From assembly GCA_014529385.2 (NCBI GenBank), contig CM043946.1, positions 17,007,077-17,071,076 on the forward strand: a DNA stretch of 64,000 nt, read 5' to 3'. Shown here in pieces: positions 12,152-26,107 of this stretch. The notes beneath the pieces were generated by a model. That model was not told where the DNA came from. It saw nothing but the letters and a program-made list of their open reading frames with translations, and made no database searches. The position numbers and the translations under genes were made by a program. The DNA is from Adiantum capillus-veneris. Lineage: Eukaryota; Streptophyta; Polypodiopsida; Polypodiales; Pteridaceae. The first letter of the stretch is position 1, and every line of letters begins with the position of its first letter.

Positions 12152-13390
12152 GGTCTTGCAATCATCATGATTAGTGGCGGGACACCAATCATTCATCGTT
12201 TAATTGGATAGATAATTCCATTGCATAGGCACACACGTTAATGTGTTTTTGCCATGCTCATCAAATTGATCCATCATTAGTATGGCAATACACTAAAAAT
12301 CTACAAAACTGAGCACCAATGGAGTGATATTTCTCAATACTCAAAGCCAATTTTGTGTTAGACAAATCAACTATTTGTCCAATTCATCATCATAATTGGT
12401 AAAAAATACCAATTATTCATTCACACATTGGATTGCACATGCCATTGATTGGCACACACACCCAAATTTAGGCCAAAAATGTATGCAATTAATCCATGAA
12501 CTTCACATTGTAATGCCCAAATTGCATCCTTGATCAAGCATAAATGAATGCATGCATGCTCAATTTCTCAAAAATTAGCACTAATTTGACCCAATCAAGC
12601 AATGCACACACTCAAAAATTAAGCACAATAGCTCATGTTTGGCTCAATTGGCAATGAATTAGGTTTACACATAATGATTGCACACACTTTTGATGCATAT
12701 TTCTCAAAACAAAAAGAATTTGTGTGTCCCAATTGACCAGCTATCATTGAATCAAATGGTCTTCAATTGGACACACACACTCAATCTTTGCCCAATTTTT
12801 TAACAATTATGCATACCCAATGATTGGATTAGCCTAACATACATACAAATAACATGATTTCACACTCACATATCATCTATTTGCTCAATTTCTATGCATG
12901 CACACACTCAAGATTAGGTGCACACATACTTGAATTTTATGGCAGTTTTTTCCTCTTTGATGCATTACACACACAATGATCTTTATGCACACACATGAAT
13001 TCTTGATGAGAATTAAGCATTATCTTGTTACACACAAGGTTCATTAGTCAAAATTGACAATCAAATTCATTCCAAGTGAATTATATTAGGTGCAAAGTGT
13101 TGTCAATTAATTCACACACCTAATTTTAGTAAGTGCACAACGAACCACATTGATCAATCAAGAATTGAAATAAGCAAGTGAGTACACTTACATCATAATC
13201 ACACTCCAAGATATTCCTTTTCTCCACGCTAAGATGCATCATTGAACACAAAAGTGTGTGCACCACCAAATTGGCTGCAAAATTGACCAATGTAGGTCAA
13301 AAATCAAACACTTGAATCATCAAATTAGGCACAAATTAACACGATTAATTTGATTAGAGTGGTAATTTCACCTCTTATAAGGGGATCAAA
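12152..13390 (-). other. Interior of old element E, left part
   Basis: AT-rich, low-complexity DNA with many CACACA tracts and AATTG/CAATT motifs and no coding potential. The same texture resumes at 56282, right of element D, and the D target duplication (TCAAA) joins the two sides. I therefore read it as the interior of the minus-strand LTR element E whose LTR and primer site are at 56570-57460. Confidence 0.55.
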
Positions 13391-13531
13391 TGTCAGGACA
13401 AGGGTAGAACCAGTCGGACAAGGGCCAAGATGGACATGCAGGCAAGGGGGTCCCCATATTTAGCAAGCCAAGGGCCTATATAGGGCATGGCTGTGTGGAG
13501 ATTAGCATGTTCCAGTCCCCTTGCCCTTTCA
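13391..13531 (+). repeat. Element D 5' LTR
   Basis: 141 bp, TG...CA, with a TATA-like CCTATATAGGG at 13475-13485. It is 2 bp shorter than the 3' copy because of one small indel. Confidence 0.85.
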
Positions 13532-13532
13532 C

Positions 13533-13544
13533 TGGTATCAGTTG
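13533..13544 (+). other. Element D primer binding site
   Basis: TGGTATCAG lies one base after the LTR and matches the initiator-Met tRNA primer site TGGTATCAGAGC for its first nine bases, then diverges. Confidence 0.7.
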
Positions 13545-14114
13545 TGCAAAGCAAAGTGCTTTGACAATTTTATGTGAAGCCAGCAAGGCACTTTTTGGCT
13601 CTCATGTTTGCGGCCATATCTCTCGACGAGGGCTTACAATTCTGTATGCAAGGCATGCTGGTTGGGTGAATTTAACTCTACCGCCTCATGAATTACGCTT
13701 CCGCTATCACACTCGCAACTCTGACAAGGACACGATAAGTGATGGATTGTTTAGTATGGTTTTTGATTGCTGTAAGCATGCCACAACACTCAAAAGAACC
13801 TAAAAATAGGACTTATTTCACAGGAAAAGTGCCATATTTAAGTCATTTTTGTACAGTCACGATCCCCTACACGATAAGTGCAACAAGATGTTACTTGTGT
13901 TTTTTGTTACATCTCTCGATGCGAGCGTTATACAGCCAGATTATTGCATACTTATAGGATAAGCTGCACGCTATGCATAAGATGCACACAAGCAGGGGTG
14001 CAGTACATACAAGGCACTAACTTAAGGAAATTTCCTCAGTCCAGCATGCTCTCTTTCTCTCTCTTTCTTATTTCTCTCATAGAATAATGAAAACTTTCTA
14101 CGACTCTTTTGAAC
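13545..14114 (+). other. Element D interior, first segment
   Basis: Follows the primer site. The only frame of note (13495-13803) begins inside the LTR and has no recognisable motif. The segment ends with CT-rich DNA at the point where A inserted. Confidence 0.5.
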
Positions 14115-14118
14115 ATGT

Positions 14119-16403
14119 TGATAGCCATTTTTCGGCTCTTTGTAATTGCCACAGTGAGTTACCTCACCCTACCAAAATCACCCAAACACTGTGGCTATCC
14201 CTACCATTTCATTGTACATAGGCATGCGTGAGTCACGGGACTTTTCCCATATCTCCTTACTGAAATAAAAAACCCTCAATTAGCTAGGCATTGGGCTAGT
14301 TGAGCCAAAAAAAATAAAAAATATAAGTATATTATGGCCCATGCGTATGTAAATATTTCTTTGTATATAGGGCCTAAATAAAAGATTTTTTCATAATTAT
14401 TTTGGTATTTATTTAAATATTTCTACCTAGGTGTGTGTTATTTATGCTCTGTACATTGCCTCACCATTACCACAATTTTTTCTTACCATTTTTCATACTC
14501 TTTATTCCATATAGAAATATTTTCATGTAAGCTTCTCTTATATTTGGTGTAACTCCACCCCAACAAAAATCCAAAAAAAACTAGTTTTATTTATATGTAT
14601 ATTTTTTCACTATTGTGATTTTTCCCTTCCTACATCTATTTTGTTTTTTTTCTAAAAAATTAGAACACCAAAAATATTTATCTTTTTATGGTAGCCTCAT
14701 AATGAGAGAGATTTCTTTTGGCCCCTTTATATTTTTTTCCACTTATATTATTTATATTTGACATGTACATATTTTTTAGACCCCTCAATATTTGATTTTC
14801 TTAGTTGTACTATTCACTTATATCATAATCTCAACAATATCTTCAATTATAGACCTACCAACTAAGGTCAAGGGTAGGTGGCATGCATACATGCACTATG
14901 GAGGGCTCACTCTTGGAGGTATTCAAAAGAATCATCCAAAGAAGGACCCCACAAAGACCTTGTGAAGTGGAAACAAACGGTCAGTTTTGCTGAATTTTTA
15001 AAGTTCACTTGCTCTCCGAATTTGAAAAGGTGATACAAACAAAAGTTGTAGCTTGTGGCCTCAACTTTTGCCTCAAATTTTTTCATATTTTTTTGAGCTA
15101 CGAACTGTGAGCTATGATTTTATTAGTGGACCCCAGTTTTCCCATGCTATGCAGCCACACTCTCTCTTCCACTTTATCATTTTCCTCTTTCACACACACT
15201 TCTCCACTCATCATCCCCACCTCTCTCACCACTCCTCTCTGCACCCTACTCACCTTCTCCTCAACCTTGAAGAATAAGAGAAACCATGGTGAACTCATAC
15301 CTCCCACACACAATTTCATTCCAAAATTGACCACCTAGTCTCATTTTTCCTCCTCCAAATTACCCATATCTATCAAAAAAACCACAAAATTCAGCCTCTT
15401 CTCTTAAAAGACAGCATCATGGTGGTTGATTACTCAGCTTCAATTACCTTGTCTCTCGAGGAAGGTCAAGAGTGGAGAAAAAATGTACCGTCAAAGCTAG
15501 TGGACCGTCAACAAGCGTCAAAATTGGCCCTACTCAAGACACTTGGAGCATCAACGTTGTAAGAAATCCACCTTTTCTTACCTCTTAAGAGTTTTTCTTC
15601 CTTATTTGTATCCTACATAGATACTCCCATTGTAAATATCCAATTCCATTTGTAAATTAATACTAACTATACTAACACTAACCCACTATGAAAAGTCCTA
15701 TCACCTCCATTTCTCTCCTCTCTCTTTCCCCACCAACTTCTTGATAATTCCAAGCAAAAGAAATTAGATAAATTGTTGAAAATCTAACCCAACCATGGTT
15801 AGAGGAGTAACCCTAGCCTTCAAAATTGCTATAAAAGGAGGGTGTAGCTAGCACAAAAGGGGAAGCCATAAGCAAGAGCACTATGCTATAGCTTGAGAAG
15901 CCAAGCTCAACCTCTCTAGAAGGAGCTCTTGAGTGGAAGCTCATTGTCTTATGCATGTGCATGTGTTGTAATAGGGGATTAGCAAGGGAACTCTATGCCA
16001 TTGTAAGAGAGAGAGTGATCATTCAATTGAGAGTAGGAAATCTATCATTTCTCCTACTAGTGTAAGCCCAACATTTGTTGAATCAAGGAGGGTGGATTTG
16101 GACTAAGCTTGGATACTTTGTCTCCCTTCCAACGTGAAGTAATGGAAAACAATGATGCGTAAGTGTCTTGGTGTTTTTTGTTAAGTTCTTGATAGCTTGT
16201 CTCTGGTGTTGTCATCAATCTAGCCATAAATCCCACATACTGTAAGAGGGCGACAGGGTGGTGCCCCAAATTTGTGTAGGGTTAGGTTGCGGGTTTGTGT
16301 GTGTGTTTGTTGTTTTTTCCAACCCCAACCCAATTGAGCAGCACGGGAGCCTTGAAGGGTGTCTAGAGGTTGCTCTTCTTGTTGCCCGCCCCAGACCGCC
16401 TCA
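14119..16403 (+). repeat. Element A 5' LTR
   Basis: 2285 bp. Lacks a 379-bp segment present in the 3' LTR, with the junction at a GGTGG direct repeat. It contains the core promoter. Reading frames such as 15053-15277 recur in both LTRs simply because the LTRs are copies, and they match nothing I know. Confidence 0.85.
15829..15837 (+). promoter_or_regulatory. TATA box of element A 5' LTR
   Basis: CTATAAAAG, conserved at 23964-23972 in the 3' LTR. It places the RNA start near 15860. Confidence 0.65.
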
Positions 16404-16406
16404 AAT

Positions 16407-16424
16407 TGGTGCCCCCACTGAGGA
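16407..16424 (+). other. Element A primer binding site
   Basis: TGGTGCCCCCACTGAGGA starts three bases after the LTR. The position and the TGG-C-rich form match gypsy primer sites; I cannot name the tRNA. Confidence 0.6.
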
Positions 16425-16477
16425 CGGCTTGTGTATTTTTGTGTAGAATCAACCTTTAGCATAGTCAAGTAGTTTGC

Positions 16478-16690
16478 ATGAATCACGAAAATTTGTATGA
16501 TCCCTTCATTCCCATTGCAAGGCAAAAGGTACACATAATTGTTAGTACTAAGTTGCAATTTCAACGTGTCATTCGTAGAATTTTAGGTCCTCTTAGGTTG
16601 GCCGAGATAAACGCTTCAGTAAATCCTTTTATTTTGCCTCTCATTAGGTACGCCCTTAGTTTGGACGTCTATATTTTTGTTTTGTTTTAA
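16478..16690 (+). CDS. Leader small ORF alpha of element A
   Basis: 70 codons starting MNHENLYDPFIPIARQ, with core STKLQFQR and a hydrophobic C-terminus NPFILPLIRY ... LDVYIFVLF. About two thirds of residues are identical to the 70-codon frame at 25895-26107 in element B, which lies in the same sense relative to its element. In the STKLQFQR block most codons differ between A and B, yet no amino acid does, which is the signature of selection on protein. It is also a distant paralogue of the frame just downstream. It has no Cys/His knuckle, signal peptide or long membrane helix. Function unknown. It lies between the primer site and gag, so it would be the first ORF on the genomic RNA. Confidence 0.7.
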   Translation: MNHENLYDPFIPIARQKVHIIVSTKLQFQRVIRRILGPLRLAEINASVNPFILPLIRYALSLDVYIFVLF

Positions 16691-16711
16691 GCATTAGGTC
16701 ATGCATAGACC

Positions 16712-16930
16712 ATGGATAATGGCCCAGGAATAGAGGTTTTCCCCTTCCATTTCACTCCACACATTAGAATAAACATTGCAATTAGTAGGAAAATCCATTT
16801 TCAACAACGTATGGTGTTCATATTTGGTGCCCAAAGAGTAGGAGAAATTCTCGCATCACCAAACCCTGTCATCCTACCTCTTATTGATTATCATAGGTCG
16901 TTTGATGTGAATATCTTTATTTTGTTGTAG
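16712..16930 (+). CDS. Leader small ORF beta of element A
   Basis: 72 codons starting MDNGPGIEVFPFHF; the ATG sits in the strong context ACCATGG. The core ISRKIHFQQRMVFIFG and the tail NPVILPLIDY ... FDVNIFILL match the 72-codon frame at 26104-26322 of element B (about 60% identical by eye), again with many synonymous differences. It is related to alpha through the shared pattern (K-[IL]-x-FQ, FG, ILPLI-Y, DV-IF-L), so the pair arose by duplication. It starts 21 bases after the alpha stop and ends 85 bases before gag. Function unknown; possibly an accessory or regulatory protein of the element. Confidence 0.7.
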   Translation: MDNGPGIEVFPFHFTPHIRINIAISRKIHFQQRMVFIFGAQRVGEILASPNPVILPLIDYHRSFDVNIFILL

Positions 16931-17015
16931 AATAGATTGCAAGCTAGAAAACATTATTGTGTAAATCTTTTTAAGAAAGAAAAACAAAAACGGGTGTCAC
17001 TTTGAAATCAATTCA

Positions 17016-18740
17016 ATGGAAAGCCAACGCCAAATGTCTGGATATCCTCTTTTCTTTGGAGAGCCTGGAGAGGATGCAGAATTATTTTTAGCAAATTTCA
17101 AGATGTCTTGCCGTATCAAGAGGATAATAACTGATCAAGAACGTGTAGAAATGTTTGAGGTGGTCCTTAGGAAAGATGCTAGTACTTGGTTTGACTCTTT
17201 GCCTGAGGAAGTTAAGGGGAATTACACAGAAGTTTTGAATCGTTTTAGGAGATACTTCTTTGATCCCCAAAACACTCAAAAACTATGGCAAGACATTGTT
17301 TCTCATAAGCAAAAAGACTTAGATGACTACTACTTGTACAAGCAAGAGTTTCTACGTCTTTGGGCTCTATGGATACGAAATGTTGCTAACCCTGGTGATG
17401 GTGCAGAATTTTTAAAGAAGGAGAGGTTCATAGCCGGACTCTTTCCTGACCTTAAGGTAAAAGTTGAGGCGGGTGCACCTGCTACTTTTGATGCAGCAGA
17501 AACTAGGGCTGTTGAGAAGTATAGGAAACTCAAGTGCTTGAGGGGAGAGGTTCCAATAGAAGGACTTAGACCCAAAGGTAAGTCACAAGCATCAACATCT
17601 AGGGAGCTTCCCGAGGTAACGGCGGAAGTAATTGAGAAGTTAAACGAATCTTTAAGCAGTCTGTCAATTCACCTTGCACAAGCTGTAGGTCCAAAGGGAC
17701 AAGGAAAGAAGTCTGAAGAGCGAGATCCACGACCTAGGAGAGTCTTGCAATGTTGGAATTGCGGAGAGTCTGGACATGGGATGTATAATTTTCCTTGGCC
17801 CCGTGGAGAGCCAGGGAGACCTAACTTGAATTACCCAGTGATGAATGCAGGAGAAGGAGCTGGTCAACAACCAAGGCTTCTACAAAGGCCAAATGGACCA
17901 AGACCACCTCCACAAGGGGTAGAAGGAGTTCCACCTTTGCCAGATCCAAATGTGCATGTGGTAGAGCTGACAAATTTGAATGAGGTTGACATAGAAGCAA
18001 ATGGCATTAAGCGTGGCCGAGGGAAAGGTAAAGAGAAAGAAGGAGTCACATCACAGAGTGAACATGGACAAGGAAAAAGGGAAAAGGAGACCAAGGAAAC
18101 CAAGAAGACTCGACGTCGTATCAGCCTCCAAGACTTCCCTCTTGGACATGGTATGGCTCCGTACAACTTGTTGGAAGACATGAGAGGTAAGGGTCCTGAT
18201 ATTTCATGGCCTCAATTTCTTGCATTATGTCCACAAGTAAGGAGGGATTTAACAAGGGCAGTTAATACTAGGAGAAAGGTAAAAGAGAGTGTGTCTGTTG
18301 TAAAAATTGCACAAGCTGAAATGAATGAGGACATTACATCGGTGCTAGACTGTTACATCAAAGGAAGATTGGTTAGGAAAGGTATAGTGGATGGGGGTGC
18401 ACAAATTTGCATCATGACAGAGGGACTCATGCGAAGACTAGGCATGCACATCCATGAGACACCTGAAATCAAAGTCAAGATGGCAAACAATAGCAAGGCT
18501 AGGTGCGTAGGCATTTGTAAAAATATTTTTGTGGAGGCCTTTGGCATTAAGAAGGCAGTGGATTTTTATGTTATGTCGACCAAGGGAAGTGGTTATCCAT
18601 TTATCCTAGGAAGACCATGGCTAATGAAAATGCGAGCTTTGCAGGATTGGGAGAGTGGGAAATTAATTTGCAGGAATGACAATCATAAGAAGGTTGTCTT
18701 TGACATGAAGGAGCAACGCCAAGAGGAGCTCCATGAATAA
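17016..18740 (+). CDS. Element A gag-protease
   Basis: 574 codons. The gag core occupies residues about 10-190 (YPLFFGEPGEDAELFLANFK, then TWFDSLPEEVKGNY, then FRRYFFDP). The zinc knuckle at 17751-17792 reads C-x2-C-x4-H-x4-F: its last Cys is Phe, so zinc binding is probably lost. A basic linker follows, then a retropepsin domain from about residue 445 with catalytic motif VDGGAQ (Asp at 18390) and FILGRPWL. The DGG form instead of the usual D-S/T-G also occurs in element X. The frame ends in TAA, and RT continues in the same frame directly after it. Known family roles: particle assembly and polyprotein cleavage. Confidence 0.85.
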   Translation: MESQRQMSGYPLFFGEPGEDAELFLANFKMSCRIKRIITDQERVEMFEVVLRKDASTWFDSLPEEVKGNYTEVLNRFRRYFFDPQNTQKLWQDIVSHKQKDLDDYYLYKQEFLRLWALWIRNVANPGDGAEFLKKERFIAGLFPDLKVKVEAGAPATFDAAETRAVEKYRKLKCLRGEVPIEGLRPKGKSQASTSRELPEVTAEVIEKLNESLSSLSIHLAQAVGPKGQGKKSEERDPRPRRVLQCWNCGESGHGMYNFPWPRGEPGRPNLNYPVMNAGEGAGQQPRLLQRPNGPRPPPQGVEGVPPLPDPNVHVVELTNLNEVDIEANGIKRGRGKGKEKEGVTSQSEHGQGKREKETKETKKTRRRISLQDFPLGHGMAPYNLLEDMRGKGPDISWPQFLALCPQVRRDLTRAVNTRRKVKESVSVVKIAQAEMNEDITSVLDCYIKGRLVRKGIVDGGAQICIMTEGLMRRLGMHIHETPEIKVKMANNSKARCVGICKNIFVEAFGIKKAVDFYVMSTKGSGYPFILGRPWLMKMRALQDWESGKLICRNDNHKKVVFDMKEQRQEELHE

Positions 18741-21700
18741 TCATCTCAAAGTGAGACGGAAGAAGGTTGGATCGATAGCACTTCAGAAGAAGAAAGTAGC
18801 GGCAGCATAGAGACCTCTTGTCGAGGTTTGGAAGAGGTAGGTTCCCAAGAGAACCAAAAGGTGGAAGATGAAGGAATGTTAGAAGGTATGTTGTCTACAA
18901 CACTTACAAAGGATGAAAGAGAGGAGTTCAAATGTGTGCTAAGGAAATTTTCGAGGCTTTTTGCTAAAGACTACACCGATGTGCGTGGAGTAGATGTTGT
19001 TCAACACAAGATTGAGTTGAAGCCAGAGGCCACACCTAAGGCTCAAAAGCTACGAAGGCTAGGAGTCATTAAGGAGCAGGCTCTACTCAAGGAGGTAAGA
19101 AAGCTTCTAGCAGCAGGTTTCATTTATCCAGTGGAGAATTCAGAGTGGGTCTCTCCTGTTGTTGTCACTCCTAAGAAAAATGGCAAGTGGAGGGTGTGTG
19201 TGGATTACCGTCCCCTCAATGAGGCAACAAAAAGAGATCACTTTCCCCTCCCATTCCAGGATGAGATACTAAATGAGGTAGCTGGTCATGAGAAGTACAC
19301 TGTGTGTGATGGTTACTCAGGTTACTTTCAAATAGGGATTGCATTGGAGGATCAATTGAAAACAACCTTTATCACTCCTTGGGGTTGTTATGCTTTTAGA
19401 GTCATGCCATTTGGTCTGACAAATGCTCCTGCAACATTCCAACGTTTCATGAATATGGTGTTTCAAGCATTCTTTGGAAAGTCAATTAGGGTGTTCATTG
19501 ATGGTTTCTGTATTTATAGCTCAAAATCATTGCATCTACAAAGGGTAGAAAAAGGTTTAAAGAAGCTCTACGACATGGAAGGTCAACTCAACCCCGATAA
19601 GTGCCATATAGGTGAGGATGAAGTAATCTTGCTTGGTCATAAAGTTTCTTACAAAGGCATTGAAGTGGATCCTTCAAAGGCAAAGGCTCTTATTGAGCTA
19701 CCGTCACCAAAGAGTCTTAAGGAGGTCATCTCATTCATTCAAAAGGTGAAGTATATGTCACGCTTCATTCACTTAGCCTCGGAGTTGCTTCATCCTTTGC
19801 AAAAGTTGACACAACAAGTATAATTTGCATGGTCTAATGAGCTTGAAGAGTATTTTTGTAACATTAAAGTCATTTTGTCAGAGCTACCAACACTCATGCC
19901 TCCTTGTTGGGAGTACACATTCTTTGTTAGCTCTAGTGTTGGAAGGGAAACAATTGGTGTTGTGTTGCTACAACAAGATCCCCACAGTACAAGGATGCGA
20001 CCCATCTACTTTGCTAGTAGGGTCATGAATGCTTTGGAGAGAGACTACACAGAAGCAGAACTCATGATGCTTTCTCTCATGTTTGCGGTGAGAAAGTTTA
20101 GATCCTACCTGCTACCAAAACCTTTTGTAATTCTCACTACAGAGAATTTGTTCCCTTGGGTTTCATCTCAAATGAATCTTAGTACTAGGATCTCAAAGTG
20201 GATTATGGAGTTGCAAGAGTTTCAATTCAAGGTAGAAGATAGTGTGCGTGCACAATTGGCAGGGATCCTCACTTATAGGGTGCATGAAAAGGAGATTAAG
20301 GTGCCTGAAGTAGAGACCCTACCATTGCCACCACCAAAAAGTATTCCTAATGCTTTTACCTTCTTCTTTGATGGAGCTTTTCGTCGAGCCACAGGAAAAG
20401 CAGGGGGAGGGCTAGTGTTGCTCAACCCAAGTGGAGAGGTGGTCATGAAAGAGAAGTTCAATCTACCAAGTTCAGCTAGCAACAATGAAGCAGAATATGA
20501 CACACTACTTCATGGTTTAAAAATATGCATTGGCCATGGTATACAACGTCTCATGGTAAAAGGGGATGCACTTCTCATTGTGAAGCAGATTTTAGGCATT
20601 TGGGCATGCAAAAATGAAAGACTAAGGGCCAAAGTTCATACCATCCGTAGGATATTTAATCAATTTGAGGAGGTGCAATTATATCATATTCCTAGGAAAC
20701 AAAATGAAGATGCTGATTTACTTGCACAACAAGCCGTTGCATGTGTAAAGAAAGAAGTGCAGGTCATCATGGTGGTGGCTGCTATGAAGCAACCGAGGTA
20801 CCAGGGATTCGAGTCATTGGTTCCCATCATTGGCTACATTTTGGAGGGTGAGTTTCCACCAGACTTCACAAAAGCTCAGAAGAGGAGACTCATGAAGAAG
20901 GCAAGCGCATATCTCTTCCTAGAAGGCTCCCTCTATCAAAGAGGGAAGGATCAAGTGTGCAGAAGAGTACCAAATATCGAGGAAATTCCAGCCATTCTAA
21001 AAGGTTTGCATGAAGAGTCATGTGGTGGTCATTTTGCCCAAGAATCAACTGTGAAGAAGATTTTGCTTGCGGGGTATGTTTGGCCAAGCTTGCATGTGGA
21101 TGTTCAACATTGGTGTAAAAGCTGTCACAATTGTCAGATAAATGGAAATAGAAGATTGGTGCATGGCCCGAGGCAAATAGTGCTTGCAAATGGACCCTTT
21201 GAAAAGTGGGGCATTGATGCTATGGGTCCTCTGCCTAGGACAAAAAATGGTAAACTCTACATTCTAGTGGCTGTAGACTATATGACTAGGTGGGTGGAAG
21301 CACAAAGTGTGGCAAAGGTAAATGAGAGGACAGTGAGCAAATTCGTCTACACTCACATTTGTTGTAGATTTGGCACACCTTTGGAGATTGTTTCTGATAA
21401 TGGTCCAGGGTTTTGAAAGGGATTGCTCACAGAAGTCTGTGAAGAACTTCACATTCTACATCGTCACAGTACACCCTACTATCCCCAATCAAATGGTTTG
21501 GTAGAAAAAGCTAATGGTGTCATTGCAGGCATCATTAGAAAGATGGTGAAAAACAAGACAAAGTTGTGGGATGACTTCTTGGATGGTGCCTTGTGGGCGT
21601 ATCGAACTACATATAGGGAAGCCACGGAGTTCACACCATTTCACTTGGTCTATGGTCAAGAGGCTTTACAGCCAATTGAACTAAACATTCCAACAATGCG

Positions 21701-22226
21701 ACTTCATGGCAAATCAGCACAAGATGATCAAGAAGCATGGATGGATCGACTTCTTATCTTAGCTGAGCTTGAGTGGAAAAGATAAGCAGCATACGAGTGC
21801 TATAAGAGGAAAGCCACACAGACAAAGGAGAAGCTTGACAAGAAACTGAAGGACAAAGGCATCAATGAAGGAGATCTGGTGCTAAGGTATGACAATCGAC
21901 TCGATAATCGTTTTGATGCCAAATTTGAAACAAGATGGCAGGGGCCATACATAGTCAAGAAGGCTTTCAATTCAAGTTACTATCAACTTATGGACTTGAA
22001 TGGGAAAGAGCACTCCAGGAAGGTAAACGGCTATCGCTTGAAGCCTTACTTGAGTCGCCTTCTACCAAAGGATCTACCAGAGCAAAAGGCAACTATCCCA
22101 TGTAAGTATTATTCCATGAAGCATGAGTGTAACACAAACCAAAATTCCAAGGGGCCAAACAATGAAGATCTTGTCAAGGACTCTGAAGCACTCTCTTTGG
22201 AAAAGATTCTTTATGATGGTACATGA
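18741..22226 (+). pseudogene. Element A pol: RT, RNase H, aRNase H, integrase
   Basis: Same frame as gag-protease, interrupted by stops at 18738, 19821, 21414 and 21783. RT spans about 18960-19560, with SPVVVTPKKNGKWRVCVDYR and MPFGLTNAPATFQ. The catalytic box is FIDG, not FIDD or YIDD: codon 19503-19505 is GGT where Asp is required. The first RNase H (about 19880-20280) lacks the leading catalytic Asp (FVSSSVGRE), as is usual in Tat elements. An archaeal-type RNase H follows (about 20340-20760) with FFFDGAF, NNEAEY, VKGDAL and NEDADLLAQQ. Integrase has the zinc module (CGGHFAQ ... CKSCHNC), Asp near 21213, Asp near 21398 and Glu near 21510, and the C-terminal QGPYIV module. The element is dead as it stands. 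Confidence 0.9.
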
Positions 22227-22238
22227 ATATACCATCAT

Positions 22239-22254
22239 CCAGGGGGAGGGCTAA
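22239..22254 (+). other. Element A polypurine tract
   Basis: CAGGGGGAGGGCTAA directly before the 3' LTR start TGATAGCC; plus-strand primer site. Confidence 0.75.
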
Positions 22255-24917
<2,663 letters not shown>

Positions 24918-24921
24918 ATGT

Positions 24922-25687
24922 CTATTTGAAAGTCAGCCTGAGCCAAGGTGCTCTGACTCTTATCTAGACATAGGACAAGATTCCATCTAAATTAGTCTTC
25001 ATCGGTTCGTTCATTGAACACTAATTCCCATCAGGGCTATCAGCCACACACATGACTACGAGTCATTGTCGAATCTCGGGTACGATCCAACGGTTGACAT
25101 TCCTTGGGTGATTGTTCTTCTGATCAAACAAACCTGCCCAGTGGAATACACCACGAACACCTCGACGTTAATGGACAAGCAAGCGTCTTGTCATTACGGA
25201 TATTTAGGGTGTCATTTTTGCACTCCATGTTTTTAGTGCGACGCTCAAGTGAGTTTTTGATAATCTTAAACTCACATTAGCTGATCTATACCATGGAGTC
25301 TAGAGGCAGCAACCAGCATGGCTGTTCATACGAGCTAGGCATCTCACTTGTGTGGATCTCTTGCTCTCTCTATAGTACTACGAGTGTCTATGGTACTACA
25401 GTTTCGGGGTAAGACCCAGCGGGTGTTTACTAAATCACCCCATAGGCATTGAGGATCACAGTATGATCTATCCCAGTGGTACTTTCAAGGAAAGAAGTCC
25501 GCAATCTACTAAGGAATCGTGGACAAATTCAACTTTCAAGTTGATTCCCATCATTTTTATATACGGTTGATTATGTTGGTTATCATTACCTGCTACTTGA
25601 GCAGTTTCTACAAAGGGTCTTACCAAGGGGTTGATTATGTAGATTCTACCCAACGGTTTGGATTGTGAAGTCAACACCCAGGGTTTC
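24922..25687 (+). other. Element D interior, second segment
   Basis: D's own DNA between insertions A and B. Short frames only. I see no retrotransposon motif. Confidence 0.55.
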
Positions 25688-25894
25688 CCGTTGTCGAGAA
25701 ATTTGCGGTCTTGCCAAGAAAGCATCGGGATTATGGCTGTGAGAGTTTGTGAGAGAACTCAACAAAAACTATATGAAGGAGTTAAACCATAGATGCCATG
25801 AAGACTAGGGTTTGGAAAGAAGTGCAATCAAAGAAGACTCACTCTTTCTCTCTTGCACTCACACACACACAAAGAAAGAACACAAAAGAGAATG

Positions 25895-26107
25895 TTAAAA
25901 CAATACGAAGATGAAAACATCAAGGCTATGGTCATATCGTATCATGGGTAATATGAAAGGGTTAATGGATGAGTTAATGGCATTCAATCTTGGCTGACCA
26001 AATAGGCTACAAATTGTTCTTTGGAATTGTAGTTTTGTGCTTACCATAATATAGATATTTTGTCTAGTGATTGGGATTAATTGTGTGTACAAATCCTCTT
26101 GGTTCAT
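25895..26107 (-). CDS. Leader small ORF alpha in B LTR
   Basis: 70 codons starting MNQEDLYTQLIPITRQ, with STKLQFQR, NPFILPMIRY and LDVFIFVLF. Homologous to the frame at 16478-16690 of element A. Its ATG overlaps the TGA of the beta frame in the arrangement ATGA, which would allow termination-reinitiation. It lies downstream of the LTR TATA box, so in the right-hand LTR the corresponding position would be in the 5' leader of the element RNA. That right-hand copy has a TAG in the codon after the Phe-Gly of the core (region 52580-52792), a mutation acquired after insertion. Function unknown. Confidence 0.7.
   Translation of the reverse strand: MNQEDLYTQLIPITRQNIYIMVSTKLQFQRTICSLFGQPRLNAINSSINPFILPMIRYDHSLDVFIFVLF

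Noticed and set aside
15053-15338. Small conserved genes at 15053-15338 and 23203-23473
   Set aside because: They match because they lie in the two LTRs of one element; their conservation says nothing about coding.
14119-16255. A LTR ending at GGGCGACA (16255 and 24390)
   Set aside because: The LTRs share a further 148 bp after the 379-bp length difference and end at CGCCTCA, next to the primer site and a target duplication.
18738-18740. Programmed stop read-through between protease and RT in A
   Set aside because: Three more stops occur in the same frame, so the single stop here is most simply decay; only comparison with other copies could revive the idea.
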